A stretch of 13,748 bases of DNA from the NCBI GenBank assembly GCA_031273965.1, contig JAISQX010000189.1, positions 1 through 13,748 of the forward strand, given 5' to 3'. A program made the position numbers and the translations under genes. Source of the DNA: Clostridiales bacterium. GTDB lineage: Bacteria; Bacillota; Clostridia; Christensenellales; JAISNN01. Below, piece after piece: positions 1 to 7,267 of this stretch; the stretch's first letter is position 1; the number at the start of each line of letters is the position of its first letter. The notes under the pieces were generated by a model that made no database searches, was not told the DNA's origin, and saw nothing but the letters and a program-made list of their open reading frames with translations.

Positions 1-37
1 ACTTCCAATACTAACCGCCGTCATTTCCAATACTAAC
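1..37. repeat. 22-bp tandem repeat, edge of an array
   Basis: TTCCAATACTAAC occurs at 3-15 and again at 25-37, a 22-base period. One full unit (bases 7-28) is bounded by partial copies on both sides. The array may extend beyond the left edge, while the right copy degenerates after base 37. The period is not a multiple of three, so it is unlikely to encode a peptide repeat. Confidence 0.55.
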
Positions 38-38
38 T

Positions 39-60
39 GCAACACTGGTATCACTGTTGC
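39..60. repeat. Imperfect inverted repeat beside the 22-bp repeat
   Basis: GCAACA (39-44) pairs exactly with TGTTGC (55-60). One mismatch and two more pairs (TG with CA) extend the stem inward around a GTAT loop. There is no uridine tract after it on either strand, so it is not a standard terminator. It abuts the end of the 22-bp repeat. Confidence 0.4.
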
Positions 61-132
61 TCTTACTTTTGGAATTTACGAAAATCTGTATACTGCATAT
101 ATAAAATATTCAATTCACGAACTAAAATCGGT

Positions 133-163
133 TTTTTTGCATCCGGTACGGACGCGCAAAAAA
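133..163. repeat. Inverted repeat TTTTTTGC / GCAAAAAA
   Basis: Eight bases (133-140) pair exactly with 156-163. Inside, TCCG (142-145) and CGGA (149-152) pair around GTA. Because thymines lie on the 5' side and adenines on the 3' side on both strands, it is the reverse of an intrinsic terminator. The flanks CGGTTTT (129-135) and AAAACCG (171-177) offer an alternative pairing. Confidence 0.4.
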
Positions 164-311
164 TTGGAACAAAACCGGCGATACGCCTCCGCCGCGTAAG
201 ATGCGGTTTCTTACTGCAATACACGCCGTAATTCTGATATCGCCTTATATCGCATTGCTCTTCCGTTTTAAGCGGAAAACCCGCGCAATTACATAATGAT
301 AAAATCGCCTT

Positions 312-1250
312 CTATAGCATTCCGTCTACGTCTATGATTATTCTGTATTTATCCAAAATTTCCACCGGCTGATATGACAGCTTGGCTTGCCTCAATCCCT
401 CGTCGCCAAGGTCTTCCTCTCTGTTTATGTAGGCAACACCGTACTTCCTATAGATTTCTCCGGAAAACAAATAATTTATCATTTGGTATACGCCCTCCAA
501 ATCCTTATCGGCTTTTTCGATATGAACGTAAAGCGTATCGTCTATTATCTCCCCCGCCGTAAAACCGCCCACCTTGCCGTCGACGTAGAGTACGCCGCTT
601 AATAATTCAAAATCCCAAAAATTATCCAAAAGTATTTGCGTATGATTGTTTTCGTAGTCCGCAAAAATATTCGATTCCTTTTGATTGCTTTTGAATTTTT
701 CAAAAAACTTCTTTACTTCTCCGATATTATCACGCGTTATCGGCTCGAACGAATAATTTTCGTAGGTTTTTAAAAAGAGGTTTACCCTGTTTCTTTTTTT
801 GTTGTATTTATGCCCTTTAAGGGTTGCGAGTTCTTCCGCCGAATATAAATAGTCTCCGTCATTTTCCATTCTGATTATCTCAACGCCGTATTTATTTCCG
901 ATGTACTCCGCCGCAAAGCGCGGAGCGCCGTTTATGCGTAAGGTTTTTAGAGCCATCGCTTCCGCGTTCTCCAAAAGCGTTGACATCGCCTCGTCCAAGG
1001 ACAATCCGCCTATCGGCACCGCAAAACTTACACCTCCCTTATCCTCCGTATCGTCGCTTTTTAAAAACAACGTGTCTTTATGAATACAGTATTCGTAATT
1101 GTAATACTCCGTCCACATATATATCGCGCCCGTTGTATAATCGCAAATCCTGTATCTTTGTTCTTTTAGCTTTTCCCTTATAACCTTTATGTCGTCCTTT
1201 TGTACGCCTTTGAATTTCAAAAGCTTATCACATTTTACAGTTGTTCCCAT
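312..1250 (-). CDS. DUF2156-domain protein (GNAT-like fold)
   Basis: This 312-residue protein matches the DUF2156 family, whose fold relates to the GNAT-like acyltransferase domain of phosphatidylglycerol lysyltransferase (MprF) and FemX-type enzymes. Visible hallmarks are DYLYSAEELATLKGHKYNKK (133-152), NLFLKTYENYSFEPIT (157-172) and, near the end, VAYINREEDLGDEGLRQAKL (272-291) with SYQPVEILDKYRII. A YVHIEKADKDLEGVYQMIN segment (241-259) precedes that. There is no signal peptide or membrane segment, so it is probably cytoplasmic. Substrate and reaction are unknown. The ATG at 1250 has CGAGGA close upstream and lies nine bases after the tex stop, so the two are almost certainly co-transcribed. 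The stop is TAG. Confidence 0.85.
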   Translation of the reverse strand: MGTTVKCDKLLKFKGVQKDDIKVIREKLKEQRYRICDYTTGAIYMWTEYYNYEYCIHKDTLFLKSDDTEDKGGVSFAVPIGGLSLDEAMSTLLENAEAMALKTLRINGAPRFAAEYIGNKYGVEIIRMENDGDYLYSAEELATLKGHKYNKKRNRVNLFLKTYENYSFEPITRDNIGEVKKFFEKFKSNQKESNIFADYENNHTQILLDNFWDFELLSGVLYVDGKVGGFTAGEIIDDTLYVHIEKADKDLEGVYQMINYLFSGEIYRKYGVAYINREEDLGDEGLRQAKLSYQPVEILDKYRIIIDVDGML

Positions 1251-1259
1251 AATCCTCGT

Positions 1260-3518
1260 TCAATTAAATTTTTTCTTCAAGCCTTCAAGCATAGAATTTA
1301 AATCAGACTCGGGTCTTTTAGATCCGCTTACGCTTTGTTCTTTGCTCTTTTGCGACGTCTGCGCGCCGATTTTCATCGTCAATGATATTTTTTTCTTTTT
1401 TGAATCGACTTCCAATACTCTGACCTTTACGACGTCTCCGACGGTTAAAACCTCCGACGGATGCTTGATATATTTGTTCGAAATTTGCGAAATATGCACA
1501 AGACCGTCCTGATGCACGCCGATATCAACGAACGCGCCGAAGTCTATTACGTTTCTCACCGTCCCGGTAAGCTCCATTCCCGGGGTCAAATCCTCCAAAC
1601 TCATAAGATCGGAACGCAAAAGCGGCGGCGGCAAAGAATCCCTGATATCCCTGCCCGGTTTTTTCAATTCGGAGACAATATCTCTGAGAGTCGGCACTCC
1701 TATACCGCATTCCTCGGCTATTTTTTTTACTTCCGCTTCGGGCAATCTGTCGCCTATATCCTGTAAATTTCCCGACTTTATATCCGCGTCCGTATACCCA
1801 AGACGCTTCAAAAGCTTCTCCACGGCGGGATATGATTCCGGATGCACGCCGGTATTATCCAAAATATTGTTTCCGTTTTGTATTCTCAAAAAGCCCGCGC
1901 ATTGCTCAAAAGCCTTATTCCCGAGTTTTGAAACACTCAAAAACTCCAAACGACTTTTAAAAGGTTTTTCGCGTCTTTTGTCAATAATATTTTTGGCTAT
2001 GGCGCCGTTAAGTCCCGCCACGTATTTTAACAAACTCACGGAAGCGGTATTTACGTCTACGCCCACCTTGTTTACGCAACCCTCCACAACTCCGTCAAGT
2101 ACGTCCGTCAATCTCTTTTGCGGCATGTCATGCTGATATTGCCCCACGCCTATGGCTTTTACGTCTATTTTTATAAGCTCCGCAAGAGGGTCTTGCAACC
2201 TTCGCGCAATCGATACGGCGCTTCGAAGCGAAACGTCAAAATCGGGGAACTCCTCGGCGCCGAGTTTAGACGCGCTGTACACGGATGCGCCGGCTTCGTT
2301 TACGACTATATACGCGACGGGTCTGCCGAGTTTTTTTATCAAGTCCGCGACAAATATCTCGCTTTCCTTAGACGCCGTTCCGTTTCCTATCGATATGACG
2401 TCGACGCCGTATTTTTCTATGAGCTTTTTGAGCTTTTCATGCGCCTCGTCTATTTTACTCTGAGGCGGCGTAGGATATACCACCGTGGTTTCCAGACAAT
2501 TTCCGTTCTTGTCTATAACGGCTATCTTACACCCCGTTCTGTACGCCGGGTCGAAGCCCAATATCGTCTTGTCCTTAAGCGGCGGCTGCATTAGCAGAGG
2601 ACGGAGATTGACCTCGAACATCTTTATCGCCTGCTCGTTGGCGCGATCCGTCAAGGCATTGCGGTTTTCTCGCTCTATTGACGGAAATATAAGCCGCTTA
2701 TATCCGTCGGCCGCGGCTTCTTTGACTATATGAGTGGTTATGCTGCCTTCTTTGACAAATTTTTGTTCTATCCTCGTAAGCATCGCGTTTTCGTCGGCTT
2801 CAAGGCTTACCTTTAAGCATTTTTCATTTTCGCCTCTGTTTACGGCGAGTATTCTGTGGCTGGGGATTGTCGAAATTTTTTCGGCGTAATCGGCATACAT
2901 ATCGTACGTCGGCGCTTTCTCCTTGTCCGCGTCCTCTATAAGCTTTGAACGTATATGCCCGAAATCAAAAAGGTACTCCCTCAAAATCTTTCTAAGCTCG
3001 GCGTTATCCGAAATTGTTTCCGCGACGATATCGCGAGCGCCGTCTATCGCTTCCTTTACATTTTTCACGCCCTTTTCTTCGCTTACGTATTCCGCCGCTA
3101 TGACTTCGATATCGCCCTCGTATAATTGTTGCGCGAGTATAATATCCGCTAACGGCTGCAACCCCTTTTCCACGGCTACGCTTGCTCTTGTTTTGCGCTT
3201 TTGCTTATACGGTCTGTAAATATCCTCCACTTCGGTCATTGTTGCGGCTTTCTCAAGGGCTTCCTTTAACTCGTCATTCCATTTTCCTTGTTCCTCGATA
3301 CTCTTTTTTACCTCTTCCTTTCTCTTAAAAAGGTTCAAAAGGTATTCTAACCTGTCGGCAAACTCTCTCAAAACCTGGTCGTCTATTCCGCCCGTCATTT
3401 CCTTTCTGTATCGGGCTATAAAGGGAATTGTATTTTCCGCTTCGATAAGCTCAATGATATTTTTTGAATATTCCTCTTTGATTCCAAATTCTTTACTCAA
3501 TATGCCGGATATTCCCAT
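1260..3518 (-). CDS. tex: Tex-family S1 RNA-binding protein (YhgF/Tex)
   Basis: This 752-residue multidomain nucleic-acid-binding protein belongs to the conserved Tex family, linked to transcription and RNA handling in bacteria and homologous to eukaryotic Spt6. Order of domains: N-terminal helical Tex region (1-200, with TIPFIARYRKEMTGG at 30-44 and EDIYRPYKQKRKTRA at 98-112), a YqgF/RuvC-like domain (about 317-450, starting ILGFDPAYRTGCKIAVID), helix-hairpin-helix motifs (about 495-560) and a C-terminal S1 domain (about 648-716, GTVRNVIDFGAFVDIG to ISLTMK). A Ser/Lys-rich tail follows and ends KGLKKKFN-like. Length is near the usual 715-780. GAGG lies six bases before the ATG. The gene has its own promoter and is followed nine bases later by the DUF2156 gene. 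Confidence 0.96.
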   Translation of the reverse strand: MGISGILSKEFGIKEEYSKNIIELIEAENTIPFIARYRKEMTGGIDDQVLREFADRLEYLLNLFKRKEEVKKSIEEQGKWNDELKEALEKAATMTEVEDIYRPYKQKRKTRASVAVEKGLQPLADIILAQQLYEGDIEVIAAEYVSEEKGVKNVKEAIDGARDIVAETISDNAELRKILREYLFDFGHIRSKLIEDADKEKAPTYDMYADYAEKISTIPSHRILAVNRGENEKCLKVSLEADENAMLTRIEQKFVKEGSITTHIVKEAAADGYKRLIFPSIERENRNALTDRANEQAIKMFEVNLRPLLMQPPLKDKTILGFDPAYRTGCKIAVIDKNGNCLETTVVYPTPPQSKIDEAHEKLKKLIEKYGVDVISIGNGTASKESEIFVADLIKKLGRPVAYIVVNEAGASVYSASKLGAEEFPDFDVSLRSAVSIARRLQDPLAELIKIDVKAIGVGQYQHDMPQKRLTDVLDGVVEGCVNKVGVDVNTASVSLLKYVAGLNGAIAKNIIDKRREKPFKSRLEFLSVSKLGNKAFEQCAGFLRIQNGNNILDNTGVHPESYPAVEKLLKRLGYTDADIKSGNLQDIGDRLPEAEVKKIAEECGIGVPTLRDIVSELKKPGRDIRDSLPPPLLRSDLMSLEDLTPGMELTGTVRNVIDFGAFVDIGVHQDGLVHISQISNKYIKHPSEVLTVGDVVKVRVLEVDSKKKKISLTMKIGAQTSQKSKEQSVSGSKRPESDLNSMLEGLKKKFN

Positions 3519-3540
3519 GCCGTACCTCTTTTTATTTATC

Positions 3541-3583
3541 TCCGCGCCTTTGGCGGAACAGCTTCTTTGCGCCTCTAAAAGGC
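3541..3583 (-). promoter_or_regulatory. Two small hairpins in the tex leader
   Basis: GCCT/AGGC (3571-3574 with 3580-3583) and TCCGC/GCGGA (3541-3545 with 3553-3557) form short hairpins in the predicted 5' leader, just before the GAGG ribosome binding site of tex. Neither has a uridine tract, so they are not terminators. They may affect message stability or initiation; function is unproven. Confidence 0.3.
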
Positions 3584-3589
3584 ACGTCC

Positions 3590-3618
3590 ATTATATTATA
3601 AAAACGTATAAAAAGCAA
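3590..3618 (-). promoter_or_regulatory. Near-consensus sigma-A promoter for tex
   Basis: Minus-strand TTGCTT (3613-3618), a 17-base spacer and a perfect TATAAT (3590-3595). The predicted start near 3583 leaves a leader of about 65 bases. The site lies in the 173-base gap between the pseudouridine synthase and tex, so tex and the DUF2156 gene probably form their own unit. Confidence 0.7.
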
Positions 3619-3691
3619 ACTATTTAACGCGCCGCAAGCAGAGATTGTCGCTCGGATAGAGACCGTAAAAAACTCACTCCTTAGATATGCG

Positions 3692-4558
3692 TTAAATATC
3701 TATCTCTTCCGGAATCCTTATAAACGACCTTGGATCTTTCAATTCGATATTTTTTTCATTGAGATATTCGAGAGGACTTTCCTCACCGAAACGGAATGAA
3801 ACTTTATATGAGGTAAGCTGCTGTTTAGACGCGTGAAACTTTCGGTTTATTCTGTCGTCGCCGTATTTGCTGTCGCCTATCACAAAGTGACCGAGATACT
3901 TCAGGTGCGCGCGTATCTGGTGAGTTTTTCCGGTTATCAGCGTAATATCAAGTATCGAGAGACCAAAGTTTTTTAGCTTTTCAACGCATTGAAACCGCGT
4001 TTCTATCTCTTCGGCTCCCTTGAAATATTCGCCGCTTACCGTAACCGTCCCCTCTTCTCCGTCCTTACTCAAATAGGCTCTTTTTACGCCGTCGCCGCAC
4101 GAATAAAGACCGTTGACAAGCGCTAAATATTTCTTTTCCACCAAATGCCCTCTAAAGGCAAATTCTATTTCTCTTTCGACGCTCTCGTCTTTTGCGAATA
4201 AGACTATGCCGTCGGTATTCGTATCCAGACGATGACATAGCCTGATGCTTTCATAGCCCTTGTAGCTTCGCATTTGCCCCAAAAAGCCGTCGTCGCCATC
4301 GGTTTTTATGCCCTTCCTCTTATAAACGGCAAGGATATTTATATCCTCATAAAGGACGACCGGTTTGAATTGAATATTTCCGTATACCATTATTTCGTCA
4401 CCTTGATTTACTTTGAGGTTTTCATAAACCTTTTTTCCGTTAATTCTTATCTCGCCCTTTCGGAGCAACGCTCTGAGCCTTGCGTAAGGAATTCCCGATA
4501 TTCCGTCCAAAAACCTCAGTAGCTCGACCGCCGAACCCATATATAAAAACTTTTGCAT
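3692..4558 (-). CDS. RluA/RluC/RluD-family pseudouridine synthase
   Basis: This 288-residue enzyme would convert uridine to pseudouridine in ribosomal or transfer RNA. An N-terminal S4 RNA-binding domain (about residues 13-60, with ARLRALLRKGEIRINGKKV) precedes the catalytic domain. The catalytic motif is HRLDTNTDG (109-117) with nucleophile Asp112; the family consensus is HRLDxxTSG or TGG, so D116 is an unusual residue. The later motif LITGKTHQIRAHL (207-219), then GDSKYGD, matches the family. The exact RNA target cannot be assigned. The ATG at 4558 is 20 bases after the nrdR stop and has only a weak GCGGA; an ATG six codons later has no better site. It is probably the last gene of the ftsK-to-here run, although no clear intrinsic terminator follows. 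Confidence 0.9.
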   Translation of the reverse strand: MQKFLYMGSAVELLRFLDGISGIPYARLRALLRKGEIRINGKKVYENLKVNQGDEIMVYGNIQFKPVVLYEDINILAVYKRKGIKTDGDDGFLGQMRSYKGYESIRLCHRLDTNTDGIVLFAKDESVEREIEFAFRGHLVEKKYLALVNGLYSCGDGVKRAYLSKDGEEGTVTVSGEYFKGAEEIETRFQCVEKLKNFGLSILDITLITGKTHQIRAHLKYLGHFVIGDSKYGDDRINRKFHASKQQLTSYKVSFRFGEESPLEYLNEKNIELKDPRSFIRIPEEIDI

Positions 4559-4578
4559 GTATAAAATCCGCCCGCGGA

Positions 4579-5043
4579 TTATTTTATATTTTTAGCGCTT
4601 AGGATGTCCTTTATCTCCGACAAAAGCGTATTAATATCCTTGAACTGTCTATAAACGGAAGCGAAGCGCACATATGCGACGTCGTCGATTTCCTTCAACC
4701 CCTGCATAACCATATCGCCTATCTTTACGCTATGTATCTCGTTTTCGGAGGAGTTATACACGCTTTTTTCGATTTCCGCGACGAGAGCTTCAATTTTTCC
4801 TATGGGCACGGGACGCTTTTCACAAGCCTTAATTATGCCGGCTCTTATTTTTGCGACGTCGAACGGCTGCCTGTTGCCGCTCTTTTTGATGACGTAAACG
4901 GATACCGGTTCAATCTTTTCGTAAGTTGTAAATCGCTTCGCACAATTAATACATTCGCGTCTCCGCCTTATTATAGTGCCGTCGTCGCTGACGCGGGAGT
5001 CTATCACCTTACTCTCCATTTCTCCGCAATACATGCATTTCAT
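4579..5043 (-). CDS. nrdR: Transcriptional repressor NrdR
   Basis: This 154-residue nucleotide-sensing repressor binds paired NrdR boxes before ribonucleotide reductase genes and shuts them off when dATP is plentiful. The N-terminal zinc ribbon has C3-x2-C6 and C31-x2-C34 with the basic stretch RRRREC between them, followed by RFTTYEKIE. The ATP-cone domain spans about 46-136 (VYVIKKSGNRQPFDVAKIRAG to YVRFASVYRQF). GAGAGGA precedes the ATG, and the gap after ysxC is 16 bases. No NrdR-box pair was seen in this window, so its targets lie elsewhere. Together with the dUTPase it points to deoxynucleotide-pool control in this neighbourhood. Confidence 0.96.
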   Translation of the reverse strand: MKCMYCGEMESKVIDSRVSDDGTIIRRRRECINCAKRFTTYEKIEPVSVYVIKKSGNRQPFDVAKIRAGIIKACEKRPVPIGKIEALVAEIEKSVYNSSENEIHSVKIGDMVMQGLKEIDDVAYVRFASVYRQFKDINTLLSEIKDILSAKNIK

Positions 5044-5059
5044 AAAATCTTCCTCTCTT

Positions 5060-5650
5060 TTAACTTAATATTTTCTCTATTATATCCAATACCTCGTCTC
5101 TACCGGTTTTTTTGATTGACGAGATAAGTATAACGTTGTCTTCTCCCACTTTAAACGCGTCGGCTATAACCTTTTTGGACTTGAGATTTTGAGCGCGGCT
5201 TTGCTTGTCCGCCTTGTTGGCTATGATATAAAACGGCAGCGTTTTGTAATACAAATATTCTATGAGCTTTATATCGTCGGGCGAAGGCGTATGCCTTATG
5301 TCCACAAGAACAAAAACGCTTACGCCGGCTACCGTTTCAAAGTACGACTCCACAAGCTTTCCCCAACCGGATTTTTGTTCCTTCGAAACCTTCGCGTATC
5401 CGTATCCGGGTAAATCCGTCAGGACGAAATCCCCGCCGTTCGTGCGTATATCAAAAAAATTTATCAATCTGGTACGCCCCGGCGTGCCGGATACCCGCGC
5501 GGCGTTTCCGCGGTTTACAAGCATATTGATAAACGATGATTTCCCCACGTTCGACTTTCCCGCGACGGCAACCTGAACGCGCGAATCAAGAAAAAAACCG
5601 CCCTTGTCCGCCGCCGAAGTGATGAAATTTACATCCTTTATATTTATCAT
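5060..5650 (-). CDS. ysxC: Ribosome biogenesis GTP-binding protein YsxC/EngB
   Basis: This 196-residue TrmE-Era-EngA-EngB family GTPase is needed for late assembly of the large ribosomal subunit. The G motifs are all present: G1 GKSNVGKSS (31-39), G2 threonine within SGTPGRT (54-60), G3 DLPGYGYAKV (79-88), G4 NKAD (145-148; TKAD is commoner) and G5 ISSIKKTG (176-183). The ATG is four bases after the recA stop. Its GGGAAGAG ribosome binding site lies inside the 3' end of recA, suggesting translational coupling. EngB is more often found beside lon or clpX in Bacillota; here it sits between recA and nrdR. Length and motifs leave little doubt. Confidence 0.96.
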   Translation of the reverse strand: MINIKDVNFITSAADKGGFFLDSRVQVAVAGKSNVGKSSFINMLVNRGNAARVSGTPGRTRLINFFDIRTNGGDFVLTDLPGYGYAKVSKEQKSGWGKLVESYFETVAGVSVFVLVDIRHTPSPDDIKLIEYLYYKTLPFYIIANKADKQSRAQNLKSKKVIADAFKVGEDNVILISSIKKTGRDEVLDIIEKILS

Positions 5651-5654
5651 AAAT

Positions 5655-6743
5655 TTACTCTTCCCGGGAAGCTTCTTCCTTGACCTCGTCTTCGTTTTCG
5701 GCTTTACTCGTATAGCTTGACCTGAGTATAGACTCTATTTCGCTCAATATTTCCGGGCGCGTTTTTAAAAAAGCAATCGCCTTTTCTCTGCCTTGTCCGA
5801 TTTTTTCGTCCTTGTAGCTAAGCCAGGAACCATTCTTGACAATAAGCCCCGTATCTATCGCCGTGTCTATGATGCAAGCTATTTTTGATATTCCCTGCCC
5901 GAATATTATATCAAATTCGGCGATTTTAAAAGGCGCGGCAAGCTTATTCTTTACGACTTTAACCTTTGTCCTGTTTCCCACGGCTTCGGAACCGTCCTTT
6001 ACAGATTCGGTACGGCGCACGTCCAACCTCATACTTGCATAGAACTTCAACGCTTTGCCGCCCGACGTTACCTCCGGGTTTCCGTACGTTACGCCTATCT
6101 TATTTCTCAACTGGTTTATAAATATAACGCATGTTTTCGTCTTATTGGCGGCTCCCGCCAGCTTTCTTAACGCTTGGCTCATAAGACGCGCCTGAAGTCC
6201 CATATGCGAATCGCCCATATCTCCGTCTATTTCGGCTTTTGGTGTAAGAGCCGCGACGGAATCAATGACTATAACGTCAAGCGCTCCGCTTCTCACAAGC
6301 GCCTCGGCAATATCCAACCCCTGCTCGCCGTTGTCCGGCTGACTTATGTAAAGCATTTCAAGATTTACGCCCAGCTTTTCGGCATATATCGGATCAAGAG
6401 CGTGCTCCGCGTCGATAAAAGCCGCCGTTCCGCCGCTCTTTTGTGCCTCGGCGACTATGTGCAAAGAAACGGTCGTCTTTCCCGACGACTCCGGACCGTA
6501 TATCTCGACAATTCTGCCGCGCGGCACGCCGCCTATGCCCAGAGCCGCGTCAAGCGTCATACAACCTGTAGGTATAACGTCTATAGCAACGGCATTTTTT
6601 CCGTCCATCTTCATGATGGCGCCTTTTCCAAATTGCTTCTCTATGCTTTTTATGGCAAGCTCCAAAGCCTCGGCTCTGTCCTCAGGCGCGACGGGCGCCA
6701 ATATTTTACGCTCGCCTTTTTCTTTTTTGTTCTTTTCTTCCAT
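5655..6743 (-). CDS. recA: Recombinase RecA
   Basis: This 362-residue protein forms ATP-dependent filaments on single-stranded DNA, drives homologous strand exchange and triggers LexA self-cleavage. Key features are Walker A GPESSGKT (83-90), DAEHALDP (111-118), Walker B VIVIDS (157-162), the L1 region GDSHMGLQARLMSQALRKL (177-195) and FINQLRNKIGV leading into L2 (208-218). The acidic tail ends in KEEASREE. An N-terminal Lys/Glu-rich extension of about 20 residues precedes the usual start of the core and is somewhat longer than in E. coli. GGGAG lies about ten bases upstream of the ATG, and the gap after pncC is 22 bases. No LexA-type GAAC-N4-GTTC box is visible in the immediate upstream region. 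The next gene begins four bases after the stop. Confidence 0.98.
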   Translation of the reverse strand: MEEKNKKEKGERKILAPVAPEDRAEALELAIKSIEKQFGKGAIMKMDGKNAVAIDVIPTGCMTLDAALGIGGVPRGRIVEIYGPESSGKTTVSLHIVAEAQKSGGTAAFIDAEHALDPIYAEKLGVNLEMLYISQPDNGEQGLDIAEALVRSGALDVIVIDSVAALTPKAEIDGDMGDSHMGLQARLMSQALRKLAGAANKTKTCVIFINQLRNKIGVTYGNPEVTSGGKALKFYASMRLDVRRTESVKDGSEAVGNRTKVKVVKNKLAAPFKIAEFDIIFGQGISKIACIIDTAIDTGLIVKNGSWLSYKDEKIGQGREKAIAFLKTRPEILSEIESILRSSYTSKAENEDEVKEEASREE

Positions 6744-6765
6744 GCTGTTTTTCTCCCGAATTTTA

Positions 6766-7248
6766 TTATAAATCTTTGAGTCCCCGTTCTATAAACGCCA
6801 AAGCTTGCTCCGCCGTCTTATTTCTTATGTCGTTTCTGTTTCCGGAAAAAACATATTTATAGGTCTTTGTACATTTCCCGTCGCACAGACCGAAAAACAC
6901 AAGCCCGACGGGCTTTTTTTCGCTTCCTCCGCCGGGACCGGCTATCCCGGTCGTCGACAGCGTAAGCCCGACGGCGCCGCTTTTGTACAGCCCTTCCGCC
7001 ATTTGCGCGGCGACTTCCTCGCTGACGGCGCCGTGTTCTTTTAACGTTTCCTCGCTTACAAAGAGTCTGCGTATCTTCGATTCGTTGGAATACGCCGTTA
7101 TACCCTCGTAAACCGCCGCGGACGCGCCGTCTTTCTCTATCAAAAGAGAAGAAATCAATCCTCCCGTTAAGCTCTCGCATACGGATATCATTACGCCCTT
7201 GCTTTTACAAAGCTGAAATATCCGCTCTACGGTATCCGCCGTCGACAT
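6766..7248 (-). CDS. pncC: CinA C-terminal domain protein, nicotinamide-nucleotide amidohydrolase (PncC type)
   Basis: This 160-residue single-domain protein belongs to the CinA C-terminal family, whose characterised members deamidate nicotinamide mononucleotide to nicotinate mononucleotide in pyridine-nucleotide salvage. Visible family motifs are ESLTGG (25-30), TAYSNESK (51-58), AVSEEVAAQMAEG (74-86) and TGIAGPGGGSEKKPVGLVFFG (100-120). Many Bacillota carry a longer CinA of about 410 residues with an N-terminal molybdopterin-binding-like domain, and that half is absent here. It is not a broken gene: the ATG has its own AAGGAG, and only 19 bases separate it from pgsA, leaving no room for the missing domain. 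Location directly before recA matches the classical cinA-recA pair, known from co-transcription during competence in streptococci; any competence role here is unproven. Confidence 0.88.
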   Translation of the reverse strand: MSTADTVERIFQLCKSKGVMISVCESLTGGLISSLLIEKDGASAAVYEGITAYSNESKIRRLFVSEETLKEHGAVSEEVAAQMAEGLYKSGAVGLTLSTTGIAGPGGGSEKKPVGLVFFGLCDGKCTKTYKYVFSGNRNDIRNKTAEQALAFIERGLKDL

Positions 7249-7252
7249 CTTG

Positions 7253-7258
7253 CTCCTT
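7253..7258 (-). promoter_or_regulatory. Shine-Dalgarno AAGGAG that fixes the pncC/cinA start
   Basis: AAGGAG is four bases upstream of the ATG at 7246-7248. A TTG nine codons further upstream (7275) would overlap pgsA and has no comparable site, so the ATG is preferred. Confidence 0.75.
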
Positions 7259-7267
7259 GCTCGCCAA

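Larger units (their letters stand above)
1..311. other. Non-coding stretch downstream of the DUF2156 gene
   Basis: I see no gene I can support. The segment carries a 22-bp tandem repeat at the left edge and inverted repeats at 39-60 (GCAACA/TGTTGC) and 133-163 (TTTTTTGC/GCAAAAAA, with an inner TCCG/CGGA). Small mutually exclusive hairpins lie at 261-277 (TTCCG/CGGAA) and 272-284 (GCGG/CCGC). The last of these is the first structure a transcript leaving DUF2156 would meet, but it has no proper uridine tail. A plus-strand frame open from base 2 to a TAA at 197-199 has no start in view and unusual codon use. Confidence 0.6.

Noticed and set aside
133..163. Bidirectional intrinsic terminator after the DUF2156 gene
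   Set aside because: The thymine run is 5' and the adenine run 3' of the stem on both strands, the opposite of what an intrinsic terminator needs.
2..199. Plus-strand frame open from the left edge, 65 codons ending in TAA
   Set aside because: No start is visible, the 22-bp repeat is out of codon phase, an inverted repeat crosses the frame, and threonine is mostly ACT whereas neighbouring genes favour ACG. An open run of this length is common by chance.
2118..2594. 158-codon plus-strand open frame opposite tex
   Set aside because: It lies fully antisense to the conserved YqgF region of tex and its composition is Arg/Tyr-rich, as expected of a shadow frame.
3519..3691. Short minus-strand frame starting at a GTG in AAGGAGTGAG, 17 codons
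   Set aside because: The Shine-Dalgarno-like bases overlap the start codon itself, so spacing is impossible, and the frame ends before the tex promoter.
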